Position numbers and translations under genes: made by a program. This document shows positions 1 to 14,000 of a stretch of 64,000 nt of DNA, piece after piece. The notes below the pieces were generated by a model. It saw only the letters and a list, made by a program, of their open reading frames with translations, was not told where the DNA came from and searched no databases. Origin of the DNA: Strigamia acuminata (lineage: Eukaryota; Arthropoda; Chilopoda; Geophilomorpha; Linotaeniidae); the NCBI GenBank assembly GCA_949358305.1, contig OX442316.1, forward strand, positions 16,056,001 to 16,120,000. Direction: 5' to 3'. The stretch's first letter is position 1. Every line of letters starts with the position of its first letter.

Positions 1-3000
1 TTCAAAAACCCTCACATACTTTTTCTTTTTCTCTGTCACATACTGCAGAAAATATATTGCAAACAAGGTTGGAAATATATATGACAAAATGAGTGCTTGA
101 GACCAAACAACGCTTGATGCTAATGGCAAAGCCACAAGAACTGCTGAAACAATTTCCACACCGGTCCCTAAAACACTTGTCACAGCCTAGAATGTGAGCA
201 GAAATATAAGGAGTTAACATGTTGAAAACATCTTTACTTACCAGTTGCACATTTAAGACATTTTGGTGCAATAACAAGTCAAAATTATCAGTTGTTTGTA
301 CGTTGCAGTTGGTGAAATAGGACATCAAAAGTGTTGTTCTAAGCTTGTTTGAATACAAATATCCTAACACTTGCACCACATAGTGTTGCAAAACTGTTGC
401 AATCAAAGTTGTTATTGCCAGAATGGAAAATGCACCCAACATTTGAGTAGTTCTATCAAACACTGTTTCATCCTCCAAATTGGCCATTGACTACACATGC
501 AGAATGTAAAACAATCAGATTAAGGGATTGAGCAGAGCAGCAAACCTCAGGGACAGTAAGCTTAACTTACCCCAATGATTTCACAAAAGATGTAGAAAGT
601 TGTAGGGATTGTACTCCCCAAAACAATTGATCCCACACATCCAAAAAGTATGTAAGGCCAAAATGAGTACAAACATTTGAGGGTTACAAACTCTTGCTGC
701 TTGTTTTCCACTAGGAAATAAGTCTGGCTGTCTGAAGTGTGCAAAACCAATCTCCCAATTGCAGTTTTATCAGCCAATAAACCATTTTTGTGTGACAAAA
801 AAGATGGTTTTGGGTTGAATGGTAATGGTTTGTCTGCTTTGATGGGGGGAATTAATAATCTGGCATTTTGACAAACACAAAACTGGAAATTAAGAATAAC
901 AGAAATTAGCAGAAAAAATTAAACATTACCAATCTTTATTCACTCAGAGAATCCACTAAACTCTATTCCAAAAAGTATTTGAAATACTCCCATTGGTTGG
1001 GAGATTCATAACACCAGTATAAATGCATTGCGACAAAACAGCACAAGTCTAATGGAATCTGAAAACAGCATCATATTCAATACACAACTGAACTAGAGAC
1101 AAAATCTCCAATGGGAGTATTTCAAATACTTTTTGGAATAGAGTTTAATTCTCATTGGTCAGCCGAAAAAGCCGCGAAAACTTGTTCGCTTTATCGAAGG
1201 AGGGCGCTGAATATACTAAAGCGCTACGGATTAGAGTTTCAAGCATGTTATGATTTCCAGCCATCCAATGAGAATTAATGAATCATCTGAGCAGACTGAG
1301 TTTATTTATTTATTCATTACTTGTAAATGTTTTCCTAGTCTCGCAGTTGCTTTTAAGCTGGCTTTAACGACTGGATAACATGGTACTGCTTGGATGAATG
1401 TGGTTAGTCCACGAAGAAATGAAAAAAAGATCTATTTTTAGTGCGAATTAATGAAAATATATTGAATTGTTCATAATTTAAATGTTGATCTTACAACAAC
1501 TAAATTTCCAGGTCTAAATGGTGAATCTTCCTTTCTAAGATCTTCAATGATCAATTTGACCCCATACCACAACATTATGGCATTTAACAGATGGGAAAAC
1601 ATTGTAATCATTCCATTCACTGTTCCTGATGCGAGTGCAATTTTTTGCACGTATTTTTCCAAGTTATTTAATTGAAATTGATATCTGAAAAGAATTAAAA
1701 TTAGCATTTTTTAAAATTTGATTTGTTATAGTCATTTAGTTTAAAACCGACACCAGATGTCGCCCAGTAACAAAATGGCCGCAATGTTTCTCGTTTTCCT
1801 CGCTCCTCGCTTGTTTGGCGACAATTTGACCCCAGATTGGGAGTTTCACGTAAGAAAATATCGGATTAAATATGCTGATTGTTAGTTGATCGTTTTAATT
1901 AATCTCAATTTCTAGAACGAGACGATGTCCAACGACAACAAACAACGAGAACCAGACGGCAGTTTGGGCAAAGATGGCGGCTGGCTTGGCGGGATCAGTT
2001 AAAACAAGGTTTGAAATTTTACCGTTCCACCTCCGCACTTTCCTGATTAAATGCAACTACCGTGGGAACAGCTCTTAAAGTATCAAGTAGTTGAGACGTA
2101 ATCGATGCGTATCCTCGTTTGAATTTAATAATTGTGGGTTTATTCAGCTGTAAATGATTTTTAAAAATAATGTTAAACTGCCAATTGGAGGATTTGACAC
2201 AATACCTGACTAATTGTGCTCCCGTTAAGCTTTAGAATTAAATATGGGAGTAAAATCAGTGCTAGTTGCCATTTTCTGTAAAACGATAATCCCACGCAAC
2301 CAATCAAAGTGACAAAAGCTGACACTAGGAGACCAAAGTTGTTATTCAAACCCTTTTCGACTTGTCTGACATCACTGAAATTAACAAAATTTAGCCAAGT
2401 TTTAGTCGTCAGTGTGTGTGTTGTGGGAGAAAATATTCAAATGATTTGTTACTCCAAAAGGGATTTGTTTTGTCCATGAGGTGTTTGAGTTTTGGCCAGT
2501 AGAGAATGGCGCAAACGAGTGCAGAAACGAGCGCAGACGAAATCGAAGAGGAATGTCGTGAGGAAACCAGTAAGCAGTTGACATAAGCTCACAATGAGAA
2601 GACTGTAGCAGATGGTGTGGAGTGAAGCTTCGAATTTGTAATTGAGGTGGAAATTCAAACTGAAAATTGTACATTTCTTAGAAAATTAACGTTAATGAAA
2701 ATATTTTTTCTTAAAATTTAAATCAAATTATAAAAATGCAAATTTTTGAAACCATGTTAAATCAAAAGAAATCGTGTAAAAACAGAATTGAATTGAACTA
2801 TACTTTCAGCATCTCGGCCGTTTTCAAGTCTCGTTTTCCTGAGACGAGATCTCGTTCGAGACAGAGACAAATAAAATCAGATNNNNNNNNNNNNNNNNNN
2901 NNNNNNNNNNNNNNNNNNNNNNNNNNNNNNNNNNNNNNNNNNNNNNNNNNNNNNNNNNNNNNNNNNNNNNNNNNNNNNNNNNNNNNNNNNNNNNNNNNNN

Positions 3001-3798
3001 NNNNNNNNNNNNNNNNNNNNNNNNNNNNNNNNNNNNNNNNNNNNNNNNNNNNNNNNNNNNNNNNNNNNNNNNNNNNNNNNNNAGGAACGAGATCTCCGAG
3101 ACCGGATTACAAGACGAGCGAGATCCGGAAGTATAATCATGAACCAAGGATAACACGGACACGTATCCATATGTTATTTCCTATTGATTCGTTGTTCTGT
3201 GCGCTGATTGGATGACAGTAATCACATGTCATGCGTTGCTTGTCAACTAATGTAATCTCGGCTGAACGAAGTGAAGCGGAGCGAACGAGTGAAAGCCGAT
3301 AGCATTCACTCATGTAATCGGAGGTTTAACAGAATACAACGCGGCCATATATTATGTGGCGCCATCTGTGGCAAAACGCACTGAACATGTGGATACGTGT
3401 CCATGTTATCTTTGGTTCATGATTAAATCAAAATCTTGTAAAACCAGAATTGGGAAAGACACGAGGTTTTGTCACGCTTACTCCAATTCTTCACTTATAG
3501 TATGATTGTGCGCAGTCAGTGTAAGCGAGGAATTGGTGTGAGATTGGGCAAAGTGCTCGACGCTTTCTTCAATGTCATGCGCTAGTAGGTGGATGTTTCT
3601 ATCGGTTTCTTGTTCGTAGTCTGTGTGATTTTTTCCTTGTCGAAGCAGCACCGATAGTCTAGCTCTTCGGTTTGTGATGAAAAGAGTGACGACTTCTCCC
3701 ACAAAGTAAACTGCACTTGGTACGGTTAGGCCTAAAACAATGGCTGACAGGAAGCCAATGAATAGCAGAATGTATTCCAAAGGCGACAAACACTTGAA
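1..3798 (-). CDS. ABCB-type ABC transporter, partial at left edge, NBD1 not found
   Basis: ABCB/P-glycoprotein-like membrane transporter. Exons, read on the minus strand: 3482-3798, 2453-2659, 2206-2374, 2023-2147, 1495-1684, 571-882, 242-490, and 1-186 cut by the window edge. All have GT-AG borders and all join in frame. The first encodes a TM1 segment (YILLFIGFLSAIVLGLTVP) and a long loop. The next four encode TM3 to TM5, including VPTVVAFNQES, the family's intracellular-loop motif. The exon 571-882 is a linker followed by a second TM1-like segment (WPYILFGCVGSIVLG), so TMD2 begins there. Between 1495 and 882 I find no TM6, Walker A, LSGGQ or Walker B, although the splice across the gap stays in frame. 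The ATG exon upstream of 3798 is also not identified, and an assembly gap lies in the first intron. This may be a decaying copy or a rearranged but spliced gene. Confidence 0.75.
957..1147. mobile_element. 191-bp MITE, copy 1 of an identical pair
   Basis: The ends form a perfect 40-bp inverted repeat beginning TAAACTCTATTCCAAAAAG. The whole 191 bp is identical, base for base, to 31525-31715. It has no coding capacity. It lies in the intron where the first ABCB gene would be expected to have its TM6 and NBD1 exons. The target duplication is probably TA, but the ends are ambiguous. Confidence 0.9.
1145..1278. repeat. Short inverted-repeat element
   Basis: Starts TTAATTCTCATTGG and ends with its reverse complement CCAATGAGAATTAA. 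It abuts the 191-bp MITE and shares its terminal TTA. Probably another small non-autonomous element. Seen once in this window. Confidence 0.5.
1757..2002 (+). CDS. Candidate two-exon small ORF (59 aa), antisense inside an ABCB intron
   Basis: Exon 1757-1849 starts with ATG and ends at a consensus GTAAGA donor. A 66-bp intron ends TTTCTAG, and exon 1916-2002 continues in phase 0 to TAA. The predicted protein is 59 aa. It has a short hydrophobic stretch near the N-terminus (MAAMFLVFLAPRLFG) that could be a signal or anchor segment, then a hydrophilic tail ending GGWLGGIS. It lies wholly within the minus-strand ABCB intron 1685-2022. Its codons look richer in G+C than the surrounding intron. I do not recognise the family. 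It could be a genuine short secreted or membrane peptide gene, or a chance ORF with splice-like sites. Confidence 0.35.
2883..3082. other. Assembly gap (200 N)
   Basis: A run of exactly 200 N. The flanks carry similar motifs (GAGACGAGATCTCG on the left, GAACGAGATCTCCGAG on the right), so the missing sequence is probably a repeat. It sits inside an intron of the first ABCB gene. Confidence 0.99.
3142..3417. mobile_element. MITE, AACCAAGGATAAC family
   Basis: Begins AACCAAGGATAACACGGAC and ends with the near reverse complement (GTGTCCATGTTATCTTTGGTT). A second, inverted copy is at 54048-54248, sharing the terminal 35-40 bp and the internal motif GGCGCCA. Non-coding; intronic. Confidence 0.75.
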
Positions 3799-5051
3799 CT
3801 GAAAACAAAGTTTTTGTCTCGTCAGATTTGCAGATTGATTAATGTGATGCAATTATTTTGCAATTTACCACATTCCTGATTGCTGTGAAATTTGTTGAAG
3901 CTTTTGAATGACAGCCAACTTCACAATCACTATTACACACAATAGAAAGAATCATTAATTTTTTTGTTGCTAAACCAAATCTTCATCTTTTATGCAGAAC
4001 TCTGCGACCTAAACTCATTTCGTGTTCTGTAATGCTAAAAACTTCCTCAAAAACCTCACAAAAGTCTCTCAAAATCTACAAAAATGTCAAAAACCACCCA
4101 AAATTCTCTAAAAACCTACAAAAACCGGCCAAAACTCCCAAAAATGGAGGTTTGCAGCTATTGTAATTCCCCAAAGTGATGAATTTTGTAGAACGGAAAA
4201 ATAATAACAACTTATGTCGTAGTTCATTTTAAACAAATTTAATCCACCGATGATGAAGCGGGGCGCGGAAAATCGCCTTTCTTAAAAATGGGTCGCAATG
4301 CTAAAAAGTTTGAGAACCCCTGATCTATCCTATAAAAATTCTATTTTTTAATAAAGGGGCCTGCGAAGGAGTTAAAACGGCACTGATAACACACTGGGTC
4401 TCTCCTGGATCCGCCTGTATGCAAATTAGGGTCTAACGAGGTGTTTGGTTTCCACACTTTCCAGAAAAACAGACCCAGGAATTTACTGTACACAGCTTTC
4501 ACTAGCTGCATTCAAAAATAAAAATAACAATTTTAGTTTAAGTGTATTTTAAGTTTTAACATGGGTTTAAACAGGAAATGATGTCATTTTTGGTTTAAAA
4601 TTGAAGTAAAACACAAAATATGTTAGTTTTTGAATGCAGCTACTGTTAAAGAAAATAGGAAAGTTTACATACGCCATTTTGTGGTGAGATTAGATTAGTC
4701 CGAGTCGAGAACTGTCCAGGTCCACTTTACTTATTAGTTGCACCACAGAATGAATAAATCTCAATTGCTTGGCAATAAAAGGTGTAATTTTCTCGTCAAA
4801 CTTGAAGAGTTAAAAGGGAAACTACTCTGTATACGCGCGGTTGTATTGGGAGGATTTCGAAAGTTGAAAACATGCTCATTAAAGTGAAATGAAATAGTAG
4901 AAATGATATAATCGACATTTTAAATTGCAACTGTCGAAACGTCTCATTTTGATGTGAACATATAATTCTATAACGTCAAGGTCGGAGGGAAACAAATGTT
5001 GTGGCTTTGATTTATTTCTGTCGCTGGAAGTACAAAATAAATTCTAGTTTG
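3799..5051. other. Intergenic between two ABCB genes, with a small TIR element
   Basis: No exon is recognised here, although the missing first exon of the left ABCB gene should lie here or in an intron. Positions 4503-4642 form a small element with 15-bp inverted ends (AGCTGCATTCAAAAA). Around 4290-4325 the text TTTGAGAACCCCTG resembles a hAT terminus without a partner. Confidence 0.5.
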
Positions 5052-8000
5052 TTATAAAAGTGGTCTGGAAAGTCGTCGGCGCGTTCCCTGTTGGATTTGA
5101 AGGATTTCGTAGTACATGCCCCGCTTTTCGAACAACTCGTCCGGCGTGCCTTGTTCCACGATTTGTCCGTGGGAGAAGACGACGATTTTGTCCACGTTTT
5201 GAATGGTCGACAACCTGTGGGCTATTATGATGCATGTTCGACCTTCCTGCGCCTTTTCCAACGACTCTTGCACTATCTAGATGAAGAAAAACGTGAAAGA
5301 AAAATTGAAAATGAAAATTTGGACAAATTTAACCCTCCCCACCCCAACCTAGGGTCAATTTTGACCTCCAAAAATGTTTTTATTTTTTTTCTCCAAAACT
5401 ATTGGGATTTTCATTCTGAAATTTCATGTATTTTCATTTGTCATCATAACAACCAATAAAAAAAATAATAGATTTAAAAATCGCATAAAAAATTTTTCAT
5501 AAAAATCCTTTGTTTACTCACTACTTTTGAATGCAATGTCAATTATTTTTGTCGCTCTCTTTTGATAAATACCGAATTGATTAAATTTCTTCAGAAACAT
5601 GAAATCCTCAGAGAATAAAATCATTTTCACTCATTTTTGGAAAAATTTTTTCGGCTTGGGATCAAAAATGACCCGGGTTGGGTGAGTAAGGGATTTTTTT
5701 TAGGTTAGGGCTGCGAGGGTTAAAAACTTTACCTTTTCGCTCTCGTTGTCCAGCGCGGAAGTTGCTTCGTCCAATAGCAATATTTTTGGATTTTTGATCA
5801 GAGCACGAGCAATGGCCACTCTCTGTTTTTGACCACCGCTTAATTGCACACCTCGAGCACCAACTCGAGTTTCATATCCCTGTTTTTTAATAATAATAAT
5901 CAGTAAAAAAAATAAATGAATAAATGCATTGTAGTACTTGTCGCAAACTCGTTATGAATTCGTGTATGTTGGCCTTCTGGGCTGCGTCTATTATTTCGTG
6001 CATGCACACTTTTCGGTCGTTGTTACCGTAGGAAATATTCTCCGCAATGGTCCGGTTGAAGAGGATTGGTTCTTGGGATACAAGACCGATGAGGGAGCGC
6101 AGGGAAGGCACATTGATGCACCGAATGTCGTATCCATTTAATGCCTAGGAGTGGGAATAAGTCATTTAGATGGGTAAATATAAAATAAATACAGTCGAAA
6201 CTCTTTATAACGAATCGCAAGGGACCGGACAAATCGATTCGGTATAACGAGAATTCGTTAAAACGAATTAGCTGAAAAAAAATAAAATTTTATCATAAAC
6301 AACATTATTTATTCATAAAATCATGTTAATTTTATCCCGATTCTTAAAAACTGTTGAAATTGTAAAACGGGACAAATTAAACTCAACTGCTACAATTGAT
6401 AGCTTCTTGCCATTGTTAATGTTCAACTTGTCCTAAATCAAAATTTATTTTCATTTGGCAGCCATTTTAAAACAGAAAATTTTTTATTTTTTCTAAATGT
6501 GTTCCTAACATGGGCATAGGATGTTGTGAGTCATGTGATCAGTTTTGAAAATTCGTTATAACGAGGGCTTGTTGGTATTACAGTGTACTTGAAAACTTGT
6601 TTGTTATAACGAATAATTCGTTATATTGAAATTTGTTATAACGAAAATATTTAACATGGTGTTCTATGGCTGGCCAACCAAGTCATTCTTAACAATTCGT
6701 TATATCGATAATTCGTTATATCGCGATTCGTTATAAAGAGTTTCGACTGTACAGAATTGGGTGTAAATGAATTTTGTTTTGGTACTGTACCACTCCGCCT
6801 GATGTGGGGTCGTAAAATCTCTGAAGTAACTGCATCGAAGTGGATTTGCCGCAACCACTTGTACCCACAAATGCTACCGTTTGTCCGTCTTCGATCACCA
6901 GGTTAATGTTTTTGAGGATTTGGTCGGTGGTTCGTGTTGGGTAGGAGAAACATACGTCACGGAATTCGATTTTCGGTTGGAATTTGGCGGGCTGTTTAAA
7001 AATACATTGAAAAAGTTATTATTAATTTTGTTTTATATACTGTTACTGGATTTGGGATTACCATTTGAAGTCCTGCTTCTTTGGAATTGTCAATTAGTGG
7101 TTTTCTTTTCAGTAATTTCAGTATTTTATTTGCTGACACACAAGCTTTAGTGTAGCTCGGTGTTGCAGATAAAACGTGGGAAACTTCCATCAAATTTACA
7201 ATTAACATGGAATTAATCCTGAAAAAACATCATGAAATTTAAAACAAAAATGTTAAGTGGTTGATAGCAGGCAAATTCTACACACGTGTTAAATGTTGAA
7301 TAATCGGCTTGTCCTCGGTACATGAGGTAGGCGCCGTATGCTAGAGATACAGTGAAACCGAATATGGGTAAAGCGTCAGATGCTGCAACAGCTAAAGATC
7401 TTAACTGAGCTTCTTTGTTGAATACTCTGTAACAATTACAACCATCTTCAATTTTAAAGTGAAAATAATAGTGATTTTAATGACATTAATGGTGCTCCTA
7501 ACTACAAACAATTAATCAAATCATAGGCCTTTTGATCTAATGATCATCTTCAATGGTCTTGACCACCAAGATAAGCTGCGTAGCGACAAATCGTCTAGGC
7601 GCGCCAAAATCCGTCTTAAGCTATACTCAAAACCACCACAACGTTGACCTATTCCAGCCGGTTTACGCCTAACTGTGGAAAAGTAGTTCTGTTTATTTTC
7701 AATGAGTTTAAGTGTAAAAAGAGATTAGAATGATGAGTTTTATTTAAGTGATAATAAAATGTTTATTTATTTTCCTAAATCTGCTGTTTTGTTTATTTTT
7801 ATTCTATCAAAAATGTTATGAACTACTTTTTTTGTGCCACTACACCAGTGATACAGCTCGAACAATAGGTCAACGTTGTGGTGGTATTGAGTATAGGTTC
7901 ACACTTTTGTTCACAATAGACGCAATGCAAGAAAACTGACGTAATGCAAGCTGCTTGCGTCCAAAAATTCTTGACGTTGACGCCAATTCCTGCTTCAAAT

Positions 8001-11000
8001 CCAAGTGCATATTATATGCGCATATAACAAAATTTATTTTGCATATATATCCGAGGTCTACTTATTACATACCCACATACAGGGGTCGCGTAAAGATTTT
8101 TCAAGTGCAAAGGGGTTGCGGGTGGAAAAAGTTTCAGAAGCCCTGGACTAGAAATTGAACACCTACAGTCTTGGTTGGCCCAAAGAATCGTTGTAGAGGG
8201 TACAAATTTTGTCTTGGATGTGCAACGCTACCACAGTGCGAAAGTTACGGACGGCTTCAATGGCCATCTGAAATTTGCAAGAGAAATTAGAAAGGATGTC
8301 AATTAAAGACTGGATTGTTTGTTTACATTGTTGGCATGGTCTTCAGGAGTCATTAAATTGAGCAGCATTCCATGATCAATTTTACCTTTCAAATACTGAC
8401 AGGCAAATACTAGCAGTGATAAACAACTAACGGCTAATGCCAGTCTCCACTGTAATAAGTAGCTAAGGGTTGTCAGCACTGCAACGGCTACTGTTGCATA
8501 AAGCCAGGTTCCTAACATGGCACCTGGGATCTAAGTTTATTGTTAAAAAGTAAATAAAACATTTGTGGTCTGGAAAAGTTACTTTTTTGACGTTTTCGGC
8601 ATCGATGGTAACCATAGCGCACAAGTTGCCAACATTGTTTGATGGTTCGTCAAACCAACCGACTTCCTGTTGCAAAATGGCTCCCAGAAGGCGACGTCGG
8701 ATGCGAAAGAGCAGATTTTCTTCAGCTAAAGTCTGTGCCCACAGTTTTAAAGCGACTACGACGAAAGCTAAAAATCCGATAAGGACATATATTGACGGCC
8801 AAAAGACGACGATGTAACTATTGTTTTGGAGTGTTCGAACGACCACAGTCTGTTAAAAGAAAAAGGACAGACCAATTGATAAAATGTTATACAAGTCCAG
8901 GCTTAATACTGCTAAATATCAACTGGAATTAGGAAATCATTTTGCAGAAATGGATGCGCAGTGTGAATTTGGCAACAAGTTACCAGGCGCAAAGTAGTTT
9001 TAGCGAGGAAGCACTTACATTAGTGAGTTGTCCAAATACATAAGCTCTTGCAGGATGGGATAGTGAGTATAGTGTGGAGAAAATGAGGACAGTTGCTACT
9101 ATCATTTTGTCACTTTTACTGAAAGCAAGCATCCTCCAAAATGAGCGGCGTAGTTCTTTGTTTGTTCGTATCTGCAATAAATAAAAATGGCAAAACATTA
9201 GAGATGAAAGAATACCACCAGTAATTCTTAAATCCTGATACATAAACTCTCAGTCGATACAACGTTGTCCTATTTCCAGCCGTATCACTGGTGTAGTGGC
9301 ACAAAAAAGTAGCTCAAAACACCAGAACTGTAATCGAACTCCAGACATTGTGATCGATTACCAATACTTGTTTCATTGTCAAAGGTGATGCTTTGACATA
9401 GAAATACTTTTCCGTGTAGTAGAGCACAGTCCACAGTTAGGCGTAATATAGCTGGAATTAGATCAACGTTGTACGATTCAGAGTATGCTAGCGAGCAAAA
9501 GAACAAAGCTTAAAGCTATAACCGGCAAGCCGTCTTTTTATTTGCTATCTATCAAGAGCAAACTTGTGAGTAAGTTTAATTACTGTTCCGTCTTCATCCT
9601 CTTGTAAGCCCTCATAAGGGAAGAGAAAATCATCCACATCATCATCTTCTTCTAAATTGGAGTCTATTGACTGTTGTTCTGATTCTTCTTCTTCTTCATC
9701 TCCTTCGCAAGCTTTTGAAATGAATAACAGAACATATTTAGGTATGGCAGCAAGATCACTTTTTGGGACAAAGTGGTAGTAGAATTTTTTACAGTTGTTG
9801 GGTTTAGTAACTTACATTCAACAGTCTTCTCTTGTCCAGATTGAGTTTGAAGCAATTGGTAGTACACTCCTTCCTTGTCCATTAACTCTTCGTGAGTTCC
9901 TTGTTCGACAACTCGACCGGCTTTAACGGCAACTATTCGGTCAACGTAACGGATTGTGCTTAAACGATGAGCAATGATTATCACAGTTCTTCCGTCTCTG
10001 GCCTTATCTAAAGACTCCTGGACAATGACTTCGCTTTCATTGTCCAAGGCAGAAGTGGCTTCATCCAAGAGCAGAATGGATGGATTTCTGAGGAGTGCAC
10101 GGGCAATTGCTATACGTTGTCTTTGGCCTCCGCTTAACAGGGAGCCTTGTTCGCCCACCACTGTGTCGTATTGCTGGAAACATCACGCTAAGTTCTGGTT
10201 ACTCAAACCATCAATATTTGACTTACTTGCGGTAGCTTAAGAATAAAGTCATGGGCATTAGCTTCTTTGGCAGCAAAAATTATATCTTCCTCGGTTGCTT
10301 TTTGGTTTCCATATTTGATGTTTTCTCTGATGGTTGTGTTGAACAAACTTGGCTCTTGGCTCACAACTCCAACATTCTTTCTAAACCATCCAATATTGAA
10401 TTCAGTCAGTGGAGTTCCATCTACTTTGACCTGTAAAAATCACCAAAGACTAATAGAAACACACCAACAATTTCTCTGCTGTAATTGTTGCTAGTTATAC
10501 TCTAAACTGATACAACGTTGACCTAACTCCAGCCGTATCACTGGTGTAGTGGCACAAAAAAGTAGCCCATAACACCAGAATTGTGATCGAACTCCAGACA
10601 TTGTGATCGATTACCAACACTTGTTTCATTGTCAAAGTAAACAGAACTACTTTTCCGCATAGTAGAGCGCAGTCCACAGTTAGACGTAATCCGGCTCAAC
10701 CAATTGGAAATAGGTCAACGTTGTATGGTTCAGAGTATAGTAATAGCGACAATTAGTGAAAGGTTGTTAAGACTAAACATTCTTCTTCAATAACATAGTT
10801 AAACTTTATGACTAAAGGCTAGTTCACATGGATGCGTTGACGCATGCGTTATCGCACCAAAGCTGCTTCGTCACATGCGTTGCATGTGGACTGGTATGCA
10901 GCGCCAACGCGCGTTGACTGAAGCACGTTATGATTTCGTACGTCATATCGCACAACGCACGAGTTGACAATTTTCAACTTCAACGCAGCGATGAACTTTA

Positions 11001-14000
11001 GTTGCCAGAATATCCCGCTAGGTGATACGGCGCTGCTACATGTGACTATTCATTGTCAACAAAAATGGCTACAGCTACAAACAACCCGCATATTCCTTTT
11101 TGTTTGTCAAAACAATGTGAACATGTGAACTGGTATGCGTTGTTTGTTGCTGCGTTGACAATGCGCGATGGCACATGCTTGCGCGTTCTGCTTCATGCTT
11201 GCGCGTTGAAGCTGATGCAGCAACGCATCCATGTGAACTAGGCTTAAAAGACTTGTTGAATGCAGCAACTTACTTTTCCTTTTTGGGGATCATAAAACCT
11301 CTGAATGAGTTGCAGAATTGTCGATTTACCTCCTCCACTTGGTCCTACCAGTGCCACTGTTTCACCAGCATTGATCTTTAAAGTAAGACCTCGAAGAATC
11401 CTCTGTTGTTTTAAGAATTAGTGGCAAAAATAGTACGCAAAACAATATAAGCATCTCACTCTTTCTCCTGGACTTGATGGAAACCAAAAGTGAACTGATT
11501 GTAATTCTATATTACCAGTTAGACTTTGTAATATTTTGCCTCCTGGATCACTGCTATCAATGTCAGGTTTCTTAAATAATAATTCTAGATTGAGCGCACA
11601 TTGTTCTACAATATCGAGTTATTTCTTTACCCTTTCTATCACATTTATAACGTCAGCTGCTGCGCTAAATCCTCCATTTAGCATTTCCAATAAAGGAACT
11701 GCTTGTCTAATGAACACACCAGACATTAAAATCATTGAAACAATCTGAAACAATTAAAATGTGATAAATATTACATTGAACCAGTCATCTTGTAGTTGTA
11801 TTTTAATTTAAATCGCAGGTAAATTACCACAAGGACATCCTTGACAGTGTATTCAGCATCAGTATCCAATATGTTATCACTGGTACTTCGTATCAGCTGG
11901 ATGCCATACCAGAAGCCAAGTGCTATAAAGCATTGGATTATCAGCAGAACAAAGCTAAAATTTGTTGCAGCTGCAAGCCCTTGTTTGATATTCATTCTTC
12001 TAGTTGCTTGAAGACGATTTGTGAATCTACAAATGAAGAATGTCTTGTTAAAATGAAATATATTATAAATATAATATTTTTTTTTTACCTTGCCATTTCC
12101 ACTTCTTCTCCACTGAATGCAAAGACAGTTCTAATGGCACCAAGCACTTCTTGCACAATTCCTGCTAATTCTCCATTGATAACTCTGATCATCTTGTTCA
12201 TTTTCATTTGAAACTAGATAAAAAAAAGGCTTATATGGTAAACTCAAGCAGAATACTTGGAAAATACTTACTTTGACATTAAATTTTCCTGTGCCAATTA
12301 AAATTGGGTAAAGGCAGGACATAACTAGTGTGAGTTTCCATCCGTGCCAGAAACAGAAGATTAAACTAACTGTAACTTCTGATAAACAGTAAAGGAATAC
12401 ACCCAGTTTTTCTCCCAAAGCAATTTGTACCAAAGTCAAATTTCTTGAAAATGATGAAATATGAAAAAAGAGAATAATTAGTTGTGTTGTTTTGGTGTAA
12501 TTATAATTTATTACCTCATAATACTGGACGTTAGTTCCCCTTGAGTTCTTGTGTCAAACCAACAAATGTCTTGCTTCAGGAGTGCTTTGAAATATAATTT
12601 TTTCAAGTGAAAAACAATTCTTTCAGATGTGAAATTGAGGATGAAAACCAACAAATATCCAGTAATTAATTGCAAAAGTCCAGTAAGGACTGCTGGAATA
12701 GTGAAATCTAAGATTGATTGGTTCCATTCTTCTGCACTGGGATAACTATGGAAAGAGATGAATTAAGACTATTAAGGAACAATTAAACACACGTTGAAAT
12801 GACTGAATTTCATCAACACCAAGGGCAAAAAATACTTTGTGACAATAGCTTGGAAATAAGTTAATTAGTTTGTTAAGGAAAATTTTTTATCAAGGTTAAG
12901 TGAAAGGAACTCACTGAAAATTGTCTTCCTTCATTTGCTGTGATAAATTGCAGATTCTTTGATCATCTAATGTCAAGTTGGTGTAATTAGCATGTTGCAA
13001 CATTGAGCATGATGTGTTTTTTAATTTTCCAGCTAGTTTCAAGAGGTCTGCACTTGTTAAAAGTACGGAAATAGTTTGACCAAATGAAGCCAGGAAGAAA
13101 TTGAACAGAGGCCAACAGATGCCATTTATAATTGCTACGGCACATCCACACAGGAGAAGTAGTTTGTCCAAGAAACTTGCATGACTTAGCTAGAAAAAGA
13201 AATGATGACCGTAGATCAGTTATTCGGTTCATGTGACCAAATGCTACAAACTAAACGCCAGTTTATTCTTTGTAATACAGTCGAAACTCTTTATAACGAA
13301 TCGATTTTTGGAAAATATGCATTAATAGCAGATTTTGGCTTTATATTGAATATAAATATATTCCATGCATTTATGCATTTATCCGGTCTCTAGTTATAAC
13401 GAGAATTCTTTATATCGAAATTTTTTAACTTGGTGTTTTATGGCCAGCCAACCAAACCGGCCATTTTTAGGTATTCGTTATATCGACAATTCGTTATATC
13501 GCGTTTCGTTATAGAGAGTTTCGACTATTGTGCTTTCACATATGGTTCAAAATACATTGGAATTATATTATTGCAGCGTATTTTGAATTGCATTACTTGT
13601 AGGTGCGTTTCAATCTTAAATGGATTTCTTTGATTTTTTTTGATATTTCGCTAATTTTCTTGATTTCTGGAGACCGGAAATGATGATTTTTACAGCTGTG
13701 TATTGTAAAATATATTTTTGAACCATATGGATTTTTCAGTGGGTTGCGGTACAACACATTGTATGTGCAAAAACTTGAAAATGACGCATGAATCTCCAAA
13801 TCCGTCGTTTGGAATTCGTTTGAAATTTGGTTAGGATGTTTAGACCAGCAACCAAAGAGAGGCAGCGTAAATGCCAAATTAAATTACCCGATTAAGGGTA
13901 ATTTAATTTCTGATAATTTTTTACTAGAGGACTTGTTGTTAATTACATAATGGATAAAATTGGCTATTATTCCTATGTTGCAATTTGTACAATTGAATGG

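Noticed and set aside
2736-3215. ORFs running through the N gap
   Set aside because: Their length comes from untranslatable Ns.
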